Below, piece after piece: positions 16,466-24,295 of a stretch of DNA of 52,324 bases (within the stretch, counting starts at the first letter, position 1; every line of letters starts with the position of its first letter). The position numbers and the translations under genes were made by a program. The notes under the pieces were generated by a model that was not told the DNA's origin, did no database searches, and saw only the letters and a list, made by a program, of their open reading frames with translations. Source of the DNA: JAVJPJ01 sp040217295 (GTDB taxonomy: Bacteria > Pseudomonadota > Alphaproteobacteria > Rhodobacterales > Rhodobacteraceae); the NCBI GenBank assembly GCA_964460185.1, contig CAYWTM010000009.1, positions 1 through 52,324 of the forward strand. The letters are read 5' to 3'.

Positions 16466-17236
16466 CTATCCGCGTTCCGTTTCATGGGCATAGCGCAGGC
16501 GCGCCACCCCCTCGTTGACTTCCGCCCGGCGGTAGTCCGACATCTTGCTTTCCACATAGGTCAGGTGCTCGATCACGGCGGCGCGCGCAAGGTCGGGGTC
16601 ACGCGCCTGCAGGCCCGCGTTGATCGCCTGGTGATGTTCCAGCAGCAGATCGCGCGTGGTGCGCTGTTTGAACATCATCTGCCGGTTGAAGAAGACGCCC
16701 TGCCGCAGCAGGTCGAAAATCGACCGCATCATGTGCAGCATGATGACGTTGTGGCTCGCCTCGATGATGGCCAGGTGAAACTGCGCATCCAGTTCCGCCT
16801 CGTCCGAAGGATCGCGTTTCTTGTGGGCCGCTTCCATCTTCCTGAAGATCGTATCGATGACCATCAGGTCGGTATCGGATCCGAACGTCGCCGCGCGCTC
16901 GGCCGCGATCGCTTCCATGTCCCGGCGAAAGGCGAGGTAATCGAAGACCGCCTCTTCATGGGCCGCGAACAGGCGGATCAGCGCAGGTGAAAACGCCGAC
17001 CCCAGCACATCGGCCACATAGATCCCCGCACCCGCCCGCGTGGCCAGCAGGCCGCGATCCTGCAACTCGGCTACCGCTTCGCGCAAGGATGGGCGTGAAA
17101 CACCCAGCCGTTCGCTCAACTCGCGCTCGGATGGCAACCGTTCGCCCGGCCGCAAGATCCCCCGCAAGATCAGCTGCTCGATCTGCCGCACCACGGAATG
17201 CGACAGTTTCTCGGCCTCGATGCGTTGAAACGGCAT
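16466..17236 (-). CDS. GntR-family transcriptional regulator, FadR subfamily
   Basis: 256 residues from the ATG at 17236, preceded by GGGGAGGAAGG. The N-terminal winged helix has LRPGERLPSERELSERLGVSRPSLREAVAELQDRGLL. The C-terminal FCD domain (about residues 90-235) carries the Asp/His ligand-metal pattern in DAQFHLAIIEASHN and LLLEHHQAI. FCD regulators respond to small carboxylic acids (lactate, glycolate, pyruvate, sugar acids). The sequence is closest in style to GlcC/PdhR/LldR. It is convergent with the MFS gene and may govern the catabolic set at 12.7-16.4 kb, or a distant operon. A good inverted repeat lies just upstream of its own start. Confidence 0.9.
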   Translation of the reverse strand: MPFQRIEAEKLSHSVVRQIEQLILRGILRPGERLPSERELSERLGVSRPSLREAVAELQDRGLLATRAGAGIYVADVLGSAFSPALIRLFAAHEEAVFDYLAFRRDMEAIAAERAATFGSDTDLMVIDTIFRKMEAAHKKRDPSDEAELDAQFHLAIIEASHNVIMLHMMRSIFDLLRQGVFFNRQMMFKQRTTRDLLLEHHQAINAGLQARDPDLARAAVIEHLTYVESKMSDYRRAEVNEGVARLRYAHETERG

Positions 17237-17254
17237 GGCCTTCCTCCCCGGATT

Positions 17255-17271
17255 GGTCAAAGATTATGACC
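17255..17271. promoter_or_regulatory. Candidate FadR/GntR operator before the regulator gene
   Basis: GGTCA (17255-17259) and TGACC (17267-17271) form a perfect inverted repeat with a 7-base AT-rich centre, 19 bases before the regulator start. FadR-type proteins bind short GGTCA/TGACC-like or TGGT/ACCA palindromes. It suggests autoregulation. Confidence 0.4.
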
Positions 17272-17428
17272 GCAAGAGCCATCTGTCCAGACGCCAACGT
17301 TACCTGGCCTTTGGATGGACAGGCAAACCACGCCTTGCATCTTTATCCCGAAAATATGGCCCCCGGAGGGTCCGGCGCACGCCACATGCGGGCAGGCCGA
17401 TGGAACGCAGTCCACCTGAAGACGGGCA

Positions 17429-17461
17429 GGGGGCGATTTTTGCATGGCAAAAATCGCCCCC
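17429..17461 (-). terminator. Perfect 15-bp hairpin downstream of the OmpA-like lipoprotein gene
   Basis: GGGGGCGATTTTTGC (17429-17443) pairs fully with 17447-17461 around a three-base ATG loop. It stands 40 bases past the stop of the lipoprotein gene. The stem is far stronger than a usual attenuator; no U-tract follows. It probably stops transcription or protects the mRNA end, and it may be another dispersed repeat. Confidence 0.6.
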
Positions 17462-17501
17462 CCGGGCGTCGCGCGTCAGCGCGGCGCAAACCCTGATCTT
17501 G

Positions 17502-18155
17502 TCAGACGCGCGGGCGGATGATCACCTCGACCCGGCGGTTTTGCTGCCGGCCCTCGGGCGTCAGGTTGGTTGCCACGGGCTCATTCTCGCCGCGGCCAAA
17601 GCTGCGCACGCGCGAGGGCGCCACGCCGGCTTCAAGCAAAACACCGGCCACGGCCGAGGCGCGCCGCGCGGACAGGTCCTGATTATAGCCGGCCGACCCG
17701 GTATTGTCGGTATGCCCGATCACGTCGACGGTGGTGTCGGGATACTGCTGGAGATTGCGGGCCAGCGCGCGCAGATCGCCTTGCAGGCCAGACCGGATCG
17801 AGGCGCTGTCGACGTCGAACAAGATCCCCTCGGGCATGGTGACGATCAGCTCTTCGCCGGTGTTGTTGATGATGATGTTGTCATTGGCCAGCGATCCGCG
17901 CAGATCGCGCGCCTGGCGGTCCAGCGAGGCACCGATCGCGCCGCCTGCCAGCGCACCCGCGCCCGCGCCCACGACCGCGCCCAGAAGAGGATCGCTGTCA
18001 TTGGTCGCGGCGCCGAAAATGCCGCCCAACAGGCCGCCCAGAACCGCGCCATCTTGTGTGCGCTCGCCCATGGGCTGCCCGGTCCCGCTCACGCAGCCGC
18101 TCAGCGCCATCGCGGAAGCCGTGGCCAGTATTGTCATTTTTGTGCGAAAAATCAT
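17502..18155 (-). CDS. OmpA-family lipoprotein with glycine-zipper segment
   Basis: 217 residues. The lipoprotein signal peptide ends in LSGC (Cys21). It is followed by a glycine-zipper stretch (AVLGGLLGGIFGAATND and LLGAVVGAGAGALAGGAIGA, about residues 37-82). The C-terminal OmpA domain (about 105-215) carries the peptidoglycan-binding signature VIGHTDNTGSAGYNQDLSARR, with the Asp and Arg that hold diaminopimelate. It should be lipid-anchored at the outer membrane and tie it to the cell wall, like YiaD/Pal-type proteins. It is a single gene; a TATATA -10-like sequence lies about 60 bases upstream and the strong 15-bp hairpin follows the stop. Confidence 0.92.
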   Translation of the reverse strand: MIFRTKMTILATASAMALSGCVSGTGQPMGERTQDGAVLGGLLGGIFGAATNDSDPLLGAVVGAGAGALAGGAIGASLDRQARDLRGSLANDNIIINNTGEELIVTMPEGILFDVDSASIRSGLQGDLRALARNLQQYPDTTVDVIGHTDNTGSAGYNQDLSARRASAVAGVLLEAGVAPSRVRSFGRGENEPVATNLTPEGRQQNRRVEVIIRPRV

Positions 18156-18255
18156 GAGGTTGCCCTTCCAAGCTGCTCAGATACCGGTTGTGTCCAGGTT
18201 TGTCCCCGGGTTTTATATAAGGTTGATTGCTGCCTCTGTAGAACAAAAAGCTCAA

Positions 18256-18273
18256 ATGGCGGAAATCCGCCAT
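18256..18273 (-). terminator. Hairpin after the AraC-methyltransferase gene
   Basis: ATGGCGGA (18256-18263) pairs with TCCGCCAT (18266-18273) around AA. On the minus strand it lies 27 bases after the stop of the ada-like gene, and is followed by TTGAGCTTTTTG, a fair U-rich run. Confidence 0.5.
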
Positions 18274-18299
18274 GTTTTCCGGCCCCGCTCAGGCCCCGT

Positions 18300-19157
18300 T
18301 CAGGCCTCGCTCATGTCCCGCTCGGCGGTCTCGTGGGCCAGCATGGCGCGTTTGACCGGCAGGCCCCAGTGATATCCCCCAAGCCCCCCCGATTTGCGCA
18401 ACGCCCGATGGCACGGTATGAGCCAGCTGATCGGGTTGCGCCCCACGGCCGTGCCCACCGCGCGCACGGCGCGCGGGCGGCCTATGGCCCCGGCGATCTC
18501 GGAATAGGTGGTGACCTGGCCCGACGGAATGCTCAGCAGCGCCTCCCAGACCTTGATCTGGAACGGCGCGCCGATCAGGTGCAGATGCGCCCGCCCCCCC
18601 GCGCCAAAGGCGGCCCCGGCCATCTCGCGCAGCGCCAGCGGGTCCTCCACGAACTCCGCCTCGGGCCAACGTCCGCGCAGATCGGCCATGGCCGGTTCGC
18701 GCCCCGTTTCGGCGGCGAAGCCGATGCCGCAGATGCCGCGCGCGGTGCCCATGACCAGCGCCGGGCCAAAGGGGCTGTCGAACCAGCCCCAGCGGATCAC
18801 CAGGCCGGCGCCGCCTTGCGCGTAATCGCCCGGCGCCATCGCCTCCCATGTCACGAACAGGTCGTGCAGCCGCCCTGATCCCGAAAGGCCCACCTCGGCG
18901 GCGGTCTGCAGCGTGGTGAACCGGTTCCGCAGCAGGTGTCTGGCATGGTCCAGCGCCAGGTATTGCTGATAGCGTTTGGGGCTGACACCGGCCCACCGGC
19001 TGAAGACGCGCTGCACGTGCGGTGCGCTCATCCCGATCCTGTCGGCCAGCGCCTCGAGCGTCAGGCCGGGGCCTTCGGCGTCGATGATATCGAGCGCACG
19101 GCGCACCACCTGGTAGTGATAGGCCGTCGGGGCATCGGGGCGGGGCATCTGTGTCAT
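18300..19157 (-). CDS. Bifunctional AraC-type regulator / methylated-DNA-protein-cysteine methyltransferase (Ada-like)
   Basis: 285 residues from the ATG at 19157, preceded by GCAAGGAGA. The N-terminal AraC-type helix-turn-helix pair (LTLEALADRIGMSAPHVQRVFSRWAGVSPKRYQQYLALDHAR, about residues 32-75) is joined to an O6-alkylguanine methyltransferase domain with the acceptor cysteine in IPCHRALRKSGGLGGYHWG. The amino-terminal zinc/methylphosphotriester domain of E. coli Ada is missing, so it cannot sense phosphotriester damage through that cysteine. It repairs O6-methylguanine by suicide transfer and probably controls its own transcription. It is divergent from nth, another DNA repair gene. Confidence 0.92.
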   Translation of the reverse strand: MTQMPRPDAPTAYHYQVVRRALDIIDAEGPGLTLEALADRIGMSAPHVQRVFSRWAGVSPKRYQQYLALDHARHLLRNRFTTLQTAAEVGLSGSGRLHDLFVTWEAMAPGDYAQGGAGLVIRWGWFDSPFGPALVMGTARGICGIGFAAETGREPAMADLRGRWPEAEFVEDPLALREMAGAAFGAGGRAHLHLIGAPFQIKVWEALLSIPSGQVTTYSEIAGAIGRPRAVRAVGTAVGRNPISWLIPCHRALRKSGGLGGYHWGLPVKRAMLAHETAERDMSEA

Positions 19158-19271
19158 GGTGCGATCTCCTTGCCCCCGGAGACTAGGCGCAGCGCCCGGA
19201 CAGGGCGACCCGGAATTTGCGCGAAAGTCCCGGGCTTGCGAGGGCGCACGGTCTCGGCCAAAAGGGATGTC

Positions 19272-19916
19272 ATGGCAAAACAGCTTCCCTATCATGCGAT
19301 CTACGAGATCTTCAGCCGCCTGCGCGCCTCCGAGCCGGAGCCCAAGGGGGAATTGCACCATACCAACGCCTTTACGCTGGTGGTCGCGGTGGCGCTCAGC
19401 GCGCAGGCGACCGACGCGGGCGTCAACAAGGCCACTGAAAAGCTGTTCAAGATCGCCGATACGCCCGAAAAGATGCTGGCGCTGGGCGAAGAGGGCGTCA
19501 TCGAGCATATCAAGACCATCGGCCTGTTCCGCAACAAGGCCAGGAACGTGATCAAGCTCAGCCGGATCCTGGTCGAGGATTACGGCGGGCAGGTGCCGTC
19601 CTCGCGCGCGGCGCTGCAATCCCTGCCGGGGGTGGGCCGCAAGACCGCGAATGTCGTGTTGAACATGTGGTGGCGGTTTCCGGCGCAGGCCGTCGACACC
19701 CATATCTTCCGGCTCGGCAACCGGTCGGGCATCGCACCGGGCCGCGATGTCGACGCGGTCGAGCGCGCGATCGAGGACAATATCCCGGCCGAGTTCCAGC
19801 TGCACGCCCACCACTGGATGATCCTGCACGGGCGCTATATCTGCGTGGCGCGCAAACCCAAATGCGGTGCTTGCATCATCCGGGACCTGTGCCAGTTCGA
19901 GGACAAGACCGACTGA
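19272..19916 (+). CDS. nth: Endonuclease III
   Basis: 214 residues, the usual Nth length. The helix-hairpin-helix LPGVGRKTANVVLN holds the catalytic Lys, and the catalytic Asp is in AVDTHIFRLGNR. The C-terminal [4Fe-4S] ligand pattern C-x6-C-x2-C-x5-C is intact in CVARKPKCGACIIRDLC. Nth removes oxidised pyrimidines and nicks the abasic site. It is divergent from the ada-like repair gene and followed after 71 bases by a PfkB kinase gene, with which it may be co-transcribed. Confidence 0.97.
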   Translation: MAKQLPYHAIYEIFSRLRASEPEPKGELHHTNAFTLVVAVALSAQATDAGVNKATEKLFKIADTPEKMLALGEEGVIEHIKTIGLFRNKARNVIKLSRILVEDYGGQVPSSRAALQSLPGVGRKTANVVLNMWWRFPAQAVDTHIFRLGNRSGIAPGRDVDAVERAIEDNIPAEFQLHAHHWMILHGRYICVARKPKCGACIIRDLCQFEDKTD

Positions 19917-19987
19917 CAACAGGGCGGATCGCGTTGCCCATTCCGCCCGACCGCACCGCAAGACCCATACCACGAGGACGTGACGAG

Positions 19988-20980
19988 ATGACCCAAACCT
20001 ATGATGTCGCCGGGATCGGCAATGCGATTGTCGATGTGATCAGCCACGGGGATGACAGTTTCCTCGACAACATGGGCATCACCAAGGGCATCATGCAGTT
20101 GATCGAACGCGAACGTGCCGAGGTCTTGTATGCCGCGATGTCCGACCGGGTGCAGACGCCGGGCGGATCGGTCGCCAACACCATTGCAGGCATCGGAACG
20201 CTTGGACTGAGCACCGCGTTCCTGGGCAAGGTGAAAGACGACGCACTGGGCCGCTTCTATGCCGCGGGCATGGCCGATCAGGGCACCGATTTTCCCAATC
20301 CGCCGGTTGCGGGGGATATCCCGCCGACCTCGCGGTCGATGATCTTCGTGTCGCCTGATGGCGAGCGGTCGATGAATACCTATCTGGGCGCGGGCGCCGA
20401 TTTCGACAGCGACGACGTGGATGCATCGGTGGCCCGCGCGGCCCGCTGGCTGTTTCTCGAAGGCTACCTGTACGACAAGCCCGAAGGAAAGGCCGCGTTC
20501 ACCGCGGCCGCCGACCATTGCAGGGCAGGGGGCGGCAAGGTCGGCATCACGCTGTCCGATCCGTTCTGCGTCGATCGTCACCGTGACGATTTCCTGCGCC
20601 TGATCACCGAAGAGATGGATTTCACCATCGGCAATCACGAGGAATGGCTGGCGCTGTACCAGACCGACGACCTGGATGCGGCCCTGGCGCAGGCGGTCGC
20701 GGTCTGTGACCTGGTCGTGTGCACCCATTCCGGGGAACCGGTGAAGATCTTGCAGGGCGCCACCCGCGTCGAGGTGCCGGTCACGCGCATCACCCCGGTG
20801 GACGCGACCGGCGCGGGCGACCAGTTCGCGGCCGGTTTCCTGTTCGGGATGGCGACGGACCGTGATCTCGAAACCGCCGGACGGATGGGGGTTGCGGCGG
20901 CCTCCGAGGTGATCCGCCATGTCGGCCCACGCCCCAAGCGCGCCCTGACCGAGGTGTTCCGCGAACAGGGTCTGCTCTGA
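19988..20980 (+). CDS. PfkB-family carbohydrate/nucleoside kinase (adenosine kinase-like)
   Basis: 330 residues. The ribokinase fold begins with VAGIGNAIVDVISHGDDSFL, has the substrate-end signature GGSVANTIAGIGTLG, and the PfkB ATP-binding signature with catalytic Asp in DATGAGDQFAAGFLFG. The N-terminal pattern and size match the adenosine kinases of Alphaproteobacteria, which make AMP from adenosine and ATP, but the family also includes sugar kinases. The ATG follows GAGGACGTGACGAG. Two abutting perfect palindromes start 16 bases past the stop and may end the transcript. Confidence 0.88.
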   Translation: MTQTYDVAGIGNAIVDVISHGDDSFLDNMGITKGIMQLIERERAEVLYAAMSDRVQTPGGSVANTIAGIGTLGLSTAFLGKVKDDALGRFYAAGMADQGTDFPNPPVAGDIPPTSRSMIFVSPDGERSMNTYLGAGADFDSDDVDASVARAARWLFLEGYLYDKPEGKAAFTAAADHCRAGGGKVGITLSDPFCVDRHRDDFLRLITEEMDFTIGNHEEWLALYQTDDLDAALAQAVAVCDLVVCTHSGEPVKILQGATRVEVPVTRITPVDATGAGDQFAAGFLFGMATDRDLETAGRMGVAAASEVIRHVGPRPKRALTEVFREQGLL

Positions 20981-20996
20981 CATCGCCCGATCGGCG

Positions 20997-21040
20997 CCAA
21001 TCCTTTGCAAAGGATTGGCCAGTTCCTTGCAAGGAACTGG
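20997..21040. repeat. Repeat family B: two abutting 22-base perfect palindromes centred on TTGCAA
   Basis: Palindrome 1 (20997-21018) has the half-site CCAATCCTTTG followed by its exact complement; palindrome 2 (21019-21040) has the half-site CCAGTTCCTTG. Both carry TTGCAA at the centre and touch with no gap. The same design, with other arm sequences, is at 49010-49052. Placed after the kinase stop codon, they can fold as two hairpins in RNA. Confidence 0.85.
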
Positions 21041-21084
21041 TGTCACGCGCCCGGCCGACCCGCCGGGGGGCGTTGACAAATGCC

Positions 21085-21113
21085 TTGGGCAAAGGCGCAG
21101 GTCCCTGTATGAA
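21085..21113 (+). promoter_or_regulatory. Possible promoter of the CNB-like membrane protein gene
   Basis: TTGGGC (21085-21090), a 17-base spacer and TATGAA (21108-21113) lie about 50 bases before the ATG at 21162. A better -35 (TTGACA, 21073) has no partner at the right spacing. Weak prediction. The following leader is unusually AT-rich for this genome. Confidence 0.3.
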
Positions 21114-21161
21114 AAGAAAAATTGTTTTGCATACCAAAGATTTTTTTCGACGACGGGGCTC

Positions 21162-21908
21162 ATGCCGATGGATGAGATCACCATTCTGACCGGCATTCTT
21201 GCCGTGGGCTTCGCCCTCAAGATCATCGGCTTCATGATCCGTGATGAACTGACCTTGCGTGTTCTCGTGGCGGCGGGGCTGACTTGTGACGTGGCCTTTT
21301 ACGGGTTGCGGTCCGAGCCGATCATGCAATCCGTTCTGGCCAATATCGGGCTGGTGTCGATCAACCTCGTGTTGATCGTGATGATCATTTTCGAACGCAC
21401 GACATTTCGGATGTCGCCCGATGATCTGACGCTGTACCGCCATTTCCCGACCCTGACGCCCGGACAGTTCCGCCGCCTTCGTCGCGACATGCAGCGTGAG
21501 CATGCGCCCGCGGGCACGCCGCTGGCGCAGGAGGCGCAAGCGATCAGCGATCTGATGCTGGTCTTTTCCAAGCAGATCCTGATCGAGAAATCCGGCCAGA
21601 CCTTTCCCATCGCGGGGCCCGCCTTCGTGGGCGAAATCGCGCTTCTGACGGGCAATCCGTCCAGCGCCACCGTCACTCTGCCCGAGGGCGGCACCGTGGT
21701 CCGGCTGGCGATCGATCCGCTGAAAGGGCGCATGGCGAAATCGGCCGCGCTGAACAATGCCATGGTGGCGCTGTTCGGGCGGGAACTGGCGCGCAAGCTG
21801 GCCGATAGCGTGCCGATGGAACGCGCGGCACTGGCGCGGCTGGGTGATGGCGGGGCGCCGCAAGACCCCGCACCAGGTGTCGGACAGGCAGGATCCGCGC
21901 GGACGTGA
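21162..21908 (+). CDS. Membrane protein with three TM helices and a cyclic-nucleotide-binding-like domain
   Basis: 248 residues; ATG at 21162 (a second ATG two codons on is possible). Three hydrophobic helices lie near residues 7-26, 32-49 and 58-77, followed by a cytoplasmic domain. It shows an almost canonical phosphate-binding cassette, FVGEIALLTGNPSSATV (residues 155-171), of CRP/Popeye-type domains. Gly157-Glu158 and Ala169 are kept, but the Arg that normally contacts the cyclic phosphate is Ser167. The architecture resembles Popeye proteins (three helices plus a cAMP domain). A CHASE2 cyclase gene follows 171 bases later on the same strand, so it may be the cyclase's partner. Function is inferred only. 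Confidence 0.75.
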   Translation: MPMDEITILTGILAVGFALKIIGFMIRDELTLRVLVAAGLTCDVAFYGLRSEPIMQSVLANIGLVSINLVLIVMIIFERTTFRMSPDDLTLYRHFPTLTPGQFRRLRRDMQREHAPAGTPLAQEAQAISDLMLVFSKQILIEKSGQTFPIAGPAFVGEIALLTGNPSSATVTLPEGGTVVRLAIDPLKGRMAKSAALNNAMVALFGRELARKLADSVPMERAALARLGDGGAPQDPAPGVGQAGSART

Positions 21909-22079
21909 CGGGATCGGTGGCGCCGTCAGGCCCCGCAACGTCCGCCTGTCGGTCAATTGCCAAGGGCGGCGGAATCCGACAGGATCGCGCGAAGTCAGGT
22001 TTGGCGAAAGGAACCCTTGCGTGGCCACAGCCGTTGCGCCCTTGATCCATGAGGCCTGCCCGCACATGCCGGGCCCCGC

Positions 22080-24272
22080 ATGAGAGCTGCGATCCTTGTT
22101 CTGGGCGTGGTGACGACGCTGGCCATGGTGGGGCTGGCGGCCTGGTCGCCGCCCTTGCTGATGCGGGCGCAGGATGCGGTCTTCGATGGCTATCAGCGGG
22201 CCAGCCCGCGCGCCTTTGATCCGCATGCCCCCGTGCACATCATCGATATCGACGAGGCGTCGCTGGATGTGTACGGGCAATGGCCCTGGCCGCGCAGCTA
22301 CATGGCCGCGCTGACGGACCGTCTGTTTGACCACGGGGCGGCGGCGGTGGGCTTTGACGTGTTGTTCCCCGAACCCGACCGGACCTCGCCGGAGCGGATC
22401 ATCGAAAGCTGGGGCCGCTTTGCCGAGGGAATCCCGCCCGCGCTTCCGGATCTGGGCCTGCCGCCCCATGATGCGCGCTTTGCAGCCGCGATCGAGGGGC
22501 GGGCCGTGGTCTTGAGCATCACCGGGGCCCCGACGGGGGCCGCGCCCCTGCCCAAGGCGGGCGTGGCCGTGACCGGGCGCGTGCCTGACGGGCTGTTGCG
22601 CTTTCCCGGAGCGGTGGGCAATCTGGACCAGTTGACCGCTGCCGCTGCCGGGATCGGCGCCATCAGCCTCGGCCGCAATGCCGATGGTGTCACGCGCACG
22701 GTTCCCATGGTCACGCAGATCGACGGCACCTTGTTCCCGGCGCTTTCGGTGGAACTGCTGCGGGTGGCGCAAGGCGCGGGCGGACATATCCTGCGCACCA
22801 CCGAGGCCTCGGGCGAGGTCTCGGGCGGGACGGTCGCGGCGGTCGACATGCGCACCGGCGCGCTCAGTTACCCGGTCGAGGCGGATGGCCGGTTCCGCAT
22901 CCATTTCGCAGGCGCGCAGCCCGAGCGCATCACCTCGGCCGCATCGGTGCTGGAGGCTGAAGGCCGCGATCCCGATCTCGAGGCCAGCATCGCCGGCCGC
23001 ATCATCCTGGTGGGGTCTTCGGCGCAGGGCTTGTTCGACATCCGCACCACGCCGCTGGACGGGCAGGTGGCGGGTGTGACCTTGCATGCCGAGATCATCG
23101 AACAGATCGTATCGGGTCAGTTCCTCAACCGGCCGGACTGGATGCCGGGGCTGGAAATCCTGGCCGTGATCGCGGCTGGCCTGGCGCTGGCGGGCCTGCA
23201 GCTGCGCGAACGGCCCTTGCTGGGCCTGGTCGCCGCGCTGGGGATCGGGGCCGCGCTTGTCGGCGGGGGCCTGGTGGCGTTCGCACGGGGGGGGCTGTTG
23301 TTCGATCCGGTGGTGCCGGTGCTGACGGTCGTGCTGGTCTATGTGCCCGGAACCACCATTGGCTTCATGGCCAAGGACCGCGCGCGCCGCGTCATCCGCG
23401 ACCGGTTCGCCTATTTCCTGCCGCCGAGCCTGATCGCGCGGATCGAGGCGGACCCGCGCGCGGCGCTGACACCCCAAGGCGCGGAGCGCGATCTGACGGT
23501 GATCTTTGTCGATATGCGCGGCTTTTCCACCGTGACCGAAGGCATGGCGCCAGACCAGGTCGTGGGGCTGGTCAACACCTTCCTGTCGGCCGTGGCCGAG
23601 GCACTGGTCGATCACGGGGCCACCATCGACAAGTTCATGGGTGACGCGGTGATGGCGTTCTGGAATGCGCCCATCGGACGTGACGATCACGCCGAGGCCG
23701 GCCTGCGCGCGATCGAGGGGGTTGAGACCGCCGCCGCGCGCGCAAGTGCCGAGCTGGAGGCCGCCGGCCTGCCCGGCATCTCGGTCGGCATCGGGGTGAA
23801 CACCGGCCCCGCCTCGGTCGGATTGATGGGATCGCGCGACCGGTTGAGCTATACCTGCATCGGGGACAGCGTGACCCTTGCCGCCCGGCTGGAGGGGCTG
23901 ACGCGCCTGTACGGCACGACCAATTGCGTGGGCGGCGCCACGGTGGCGCATCTGCCCGAGGGGCTGCGCGCCGTGCAGCTTGACCTGATCGCCGCCAAGG
24001 GGTTCGCGCGCGCCGAGGCGGTGCATGTGGTGGTGCGCGAGGATGCCGAGGGGCTGGCGCAGTTCACCCAGACCTTCGGGGCCGCGCGGGCCGCCTATCT
24101 GGGGCGCAACTGGGCGGCCGCCGAAGCCGGGTTCACCGATCTGGCGATGTTGACGCTGCCCTGGTGTGACTGCGCCAGGATTGCCGAGCTGTACCTCGAC
24201 CGGATTGCCGGCCATTACCGGCAATCGCCGCCACCAGACTGGGACGGGTCCGAACGCGCCTTGAACAAGTGA
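22080..24272 (+). CDS. CHASE2-domain adenylate/guanylate cyclase (class III)
   Basis: 730 residues. A start helix is followed by an extracytoplasmic CHASE2 sensor (about 30-340; HIIDIDEASLDVYGQWPWPR, VGFDVLFPEPD), then three helices (about 355-430), and a class III cyclase domain (about 470-640). The two metal-binding aspartates are seen: Asp478 in VIFVDMRGFS and Asp522 in KFMGDAVMAFWN. In the GDSVTLAARLEG motif the Arg (603) is kept, but the transition-state Asn is Thr599. The C-terminal 90 residues look helical, TPR-like. It should make cAMP (or another cyclic nucleotide) in answer to an envelope signal. The FecR and TPR-barrel genes face it, and the CNB-like gene precedes it. Confidence 0.9.
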   Translation: MRAAILVLGVVTTLAMVGLAAWSPPLLMRAQDAVFDGYQRASPRAFDPHAPVHIIDIDEASLDVYGQWPWPRSYMAALTDRLFDHGAAAVGFDVLFPEPDRTSPERIIESWGRFAEGIPPALPDLGLPPHDARFAAAIEGRAVVLSITGAPTGAAPLPKAGVAVTGRVPDGLLRFPGAVGNLDQLTAAAAGIGAISLGRNADGVTRTVPMVTQIDGTLFPALSVELLRVAQGAGGHILRTTEASGEVSGGTVAAVDMRTGALSYPVEADGRFRIHFAGAQPERITSAASVLEAEGRDPDLEASIAGRIILVGSSAQGLFDIRTTPLDGQVAGVTLHAEIIEQIVSGQFLNRPDWMPGLEILAVIAAGLALAGLQLRERPLLGLVAALGIGAALVGGGLVAFARGGLLFDPVVPVLTVVLVYVPGTTIGFMAKDRARRVIRDRFAYFLPPSLIARIEADPRAALTPQGAERDLTVIFVDMRGFSTVTEGMAPDQVVGLVNTFLSAVAEALVDHGATIDKFMGDAVMAFWNAPIGRDDHAEAGLRAIEGVETAAARASAELEAAGLPGISVGIGVNTGPASVGLMGSRDRLSYTCIGDSVTLAARLEGLTRLYGTTNCVGGATVAHLPEGLRAVQLDLIAAKGFARAEAVHVVVREDAEGLAQFTQTFGAARAAYLGRNWAAAEAGFTDLAMLTLPWCDCARIAELYLDRIAGHYRQSPPPDWDGSERALNK

Positions 24273-24295
24273 CGAAACTGCGCGGGCGCAGGCGG

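Noticed and set aside
20790..24224. 1144-residue open frame antisense to the kinase, CNB-like and cyclase genes
   Set aside because: It spans several true genes and intergenic DNA, with low-complexity composition and no recognisable motif.
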